In this document: positions 62,180 to 64,000 of the stretch, piece by piece
Layout: each line of letters begins with the position of its first letter
Numbering within the stretch: position 1 is the stretch's first letter
Assembly (NCBI GenBank): GCA_938045585.1
Contig: CALIAU010000020.1
Span: 62,001-126,000, forward strand
Origin: an uncultured Saprospiraceae bacterium
GTDB lineage: Bacteria; Bacteroidota; Bacteroidia; Chitinophagales; Saprospiraceae
Direction: 5' to 3'
DNA length: 64,000 nt
Notes under the pieces: model-generated
What the model was told of the DNA's origin: nothing
The model's database searches: none
Seen by the model: the letters and a program-made list of their open reading frames with translations, nothing else
Translations under genes and position numbers: made by a program

Positions 62180-64000
62180 ATGAGCGAAAAAGGGAGTTCA
62201 TTTTTTAAATGGTTATGGATTTTAATAATCGTAGGGACAATTTGCGTGATAGGGGTTTTTGTATTAGTCTCCTTTACAAAGATGCCTGATACGGAGGAGT
62301 TAGAAAATCCAAAATATGAGCAGGCTTCTATAATTTATTCACGTGAGAAGGAAGAGATAGGAAGGTGGTTCCGTTTTAATAGAGAGTCTGTGGATCATCA
62401 TGAGCTCAACAAAAATTTGCAAGAAGCACTTATCGCTACTGAGGACGTGCGTTATTATAGTCATACTGGAGTAGATGTGCGCGGTACTGCTAGAGCGTTT
62501 GCTTATCTAGGGAAACGGGGAGGTGCAAGTACGATAACACAGCAGTTAGCGAAATTGTTTTTTACTGAACGACCAGGCAATAGTCTCAAGCGTGTGTGGC
62601 AAAAGATGAAAGAGTGGGTTATCGCAATTGAATTTGAAAAGCGATATACGAAGGAAGAGATTATGGCGATGTATCTTAACAAGACAGATTTTGTGAATGA
62701 CTCGCATGGTATTGCCGCAGCTGCGAACACATATTTTGGTAAGGACCAAAAGGACTTGAACATTGCTGAAGCGGCTACTCTCGTGGGTATGCTAAAAGGG
62801 CCTTCTCGTTATAATCCGATCTCAAATCCTGAGGCGGCAATTCAGCGGAGAAATGTGGTTCTGGGACAGATGTTAAAGTATGATAAGTTAACGCAAGAAG
62901 AGTTTGATGCCTTGACAAAGGAGCCCATTGATAATTCTAGATATAAACGTACCATGCATTATGATGGCGTTGCTCCTTATTTTAGGGCTTCGCTTTCAAA
63001 GTATGTCAATGCCATTTTGCGTGATAATAAAATTACTAAACCGGACGGTACTTCTTATAATATTTATCGAGATGGTATCAAGGTCTACACTACGATAGAT
63101 TTAAAAATGCAAAAGCATGCCGAGGCTGCGGCAAACGCGCATATGGCTAAATTGCAGAAACGTTTTTTTACTGTGTGGGATGGATTAGATCCATGGACTT
63201 ACGATGCTACGGATGAACAAAAACAAATTAGAAAGGATGGTCTTAATCAGGGGATTCGGGATTCTGAGCGCTATGCTAATCTGCGCAAGCGATATATGTC
63301 TGGGGCCTTCTCTGCTGTTTTAAAAGAAACACCCTCTGCCAAATTGCGTGACATAGATATTATCCGTATGATTAAGGAGGATAATGATGCGGGTTATCTG
63401 GTAAAACTGAATAGAAAGAAGACGATAAGCAAGGAGCAAATCAAGGTCTACAAAAAGATAATGAATGGTTCGCATTTTGGAGAATTAAAAGATGCTTGGA
63501 ATAGTCTGAATAAAGCGACGAGGAAGGCATTTAACAAAAAGACGAACATGAAGATCTTTGCCTATAATGAGGCCGGCGAACGATCAGCAAATATGACTCC
63601 TCTGGATTCTATCAAGTATCATAGAAAGCATATGCAGATAGGTTCTATTTCTATAGAACCCGAGACTGGTTTTGTACGTACTTGGTTGGGAGGCATCGGT
63701 AATAAGTATTTCAAATTTGACCATATCAATGCAAACAGACAGGTGGGTTCCACGTTTAAGCCCTTTGTCTACGGTACTGCTATCCAACAAGGAACATCAC
63801 CATGTATGCGTATCAAAGATGCACGTTATACGATACCCGCAAATGACCCCAATTTTGGCTTGTTAAAAACCTGGGCGCCAGAGAACTCTTCTGGAAAATT
63901 TACGAATCAACCCGTAACCCTGTTAGAAGCTCTCAAGAAATCGCTCAACTCTATTTCCGTTAAGTTGATGATAGAACTGGGTACGCCTGAACCTGTGCGT
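62180..64000 (+). CDS. Class A penicillin-binding protein (PBP1A type), 5' part
   Basis: 607 residues to the right edge; the gene continues beyond the window. The start is ATG at 62180, before a short polar leader (MSEKGSSFFKW) and one membrane anchor (residues 11-37). The GT51 glycosyltransferase domain shows the catalytic Glu88 in EDVRYYSHTGVD, RGGASTITQQLAK, and AIEFEKRYTKEEIMAMYLNK (residues about 155-175). The transpeptidase domain begins at about 430, with Ser524 in GSTFKPFV (SxxK) and the SxN motif Ser588-Leu-Asn in KKSLNSISVK; the KTG box is not yet reached. The protein builds and cross-links peptidoglycan. A TATTTTTG box lies about 88 bases before the ATG. Confidence 0.95.
   Translation, partial: MSEKGSSFFKWLWILIIVGTICVIGVFVLVSFTKMPDTEELENPKYEQASIIYSREKEEIGRWFRFNRESVDHHELNKNLQEALIATEDVRYYSHTGVDVRGTARAFAYLGKRGGASTITQQLAKLFFTERPGNSLKRVWQKMKEWVIAIEFEKRYTKEEIMAMYLNKTDFVNDSHGIAAAANTYFGKDQKDLNIAEAATLVGMLKGPSRYNPISNPEAAIQRRNVVLGQMLKYDKLTQEEFDALTKEPIDNSRYKRTMHYDGVAPYFRASLSKYVNAILRDNKITKPDGTSYNIYRDGIKVYTTIDLKMQKHAEAAANAHMAKLQKRFFTVWDGLDPWTYDATDEQKQIRKDGLNQGIRDSERYANLRKRYMSGAFSAVLKETPSAKLRDIDIIRMIKEDNDAGYLVKLNRKKTISKEQIKVYKKIMNGSHFGELKDAWNSLNKATRKAFNKKTNMKIFAYNEAGERSANMTPLDSIKYHRKHMQIGSISIEPETGFVRTWLGGIGNKYFKFDHINANRQVGSTFKPFVYGTAIQQGTSPCMRIKDARYTIPANDPNFGLLKTWAPENSSGKFTNQPVTLLEALKKSLNSISVKLMIELGTPEPVR

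Noticed and set aside
1..64000. tRNA, rRNA or known riboswitch genes
   Set aside because: I looked through the gaps for cloverleaf arms, CCA ends and riboswitch-like conserved cores and saw none that I could defend; this was by eye only, without a covariance search.

Overview
This window comes from the chromosome of an AT-rich member of the Bacteroidota, most likely a Saprospiraceae-like or related marine/environmental lineage. The evidence is the protein content: a PorP/SprF-family protein, the gliding-associated GldE beside ssb and mutY, a giant SprB-repeat protein with a type B (CHU_C) type IX secretion (T9SS) sorting domain, at least five type A T9SS sorting tails, and promoters that fit the Bacteroidota pattern (TTG, about 20 bases, TAnnTTTG) rather than -35/-10 boxes. 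No rRNA, tRNA, CRISPR array, phage or transposase gene was seen.

Layout. 1-2417: the start of a TPR/OmpA-type gene behind porP/sprF, then a DUF2279 protein. 2597-11365: a sterol-desaturase-family hydroxylase, the 1628-residue SprB-repeat adhesin, a secreted PHB-depolymerase-like esterase and a lipoprotein. 11398-16950: trehalase with its MFS partner, a secreted amidohydrolase, a CvfB-like S1 protein and a DCC-family oxidoreductase. 17047-25980: a mainly housekeeping minus-strand run (gldE, ssb, mutY, an ECF sigma factor, a divergent peptide deformylase, an LptF/G permease, tgt, rodA).

26075-32479 is the most unusual block. A sigma factor and a one-TM TPR protein with anti-sigma-like architecture diverge, across a 525-base AT-rich intergenic region, from a secreted subtilisin and a TPR-CHAT caspase-like protease that has a signal peptide and a C-terminal membrane anchor. 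A very strong hairpin sits between the two protease genes. 32521-43953: SPOR-like protein, secA, a lipoprotein M1 aminopeptidase, a T9SS-sorted protein, an S9 peptidase and a membrane protein. 44095-50265 is a four-gene BlaI operon (TPR, BlaI, M56, M56). Its promoter carries a perfect palindrome exactly filling the spacer between the -33 and -7 boxes. The last M56 gene fuses a BlaR-type membrane protease to a duplicated module, a TonB C-terminal domain, receptor-plug-like pieces and a T9SS sorting tail.

50507-59597: DUF1080 lipoprotein, glycosyltransferase, WlbA/WbpB-like sugar dehydrogenase, a large HEAT-repeat c-type cytochrome lipoprotein, a YCF48-type propeller with a T9SS tail, and an NAPE-PLD-like metallohydrolase. 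59615-64000: an orphan TPR histidine kinase and the 5' part of a class A penicillin-binding protein running off the end.

Scattered through the gaps is a GC-rich repeat family with conserved ends (TTTGGGCGTGCCC at one end, CTCACGCGAG at the other) and a nested 22-26 base hairpin; the hairpin alone forms a five-copy array between two convergent genes at 15462-15653.
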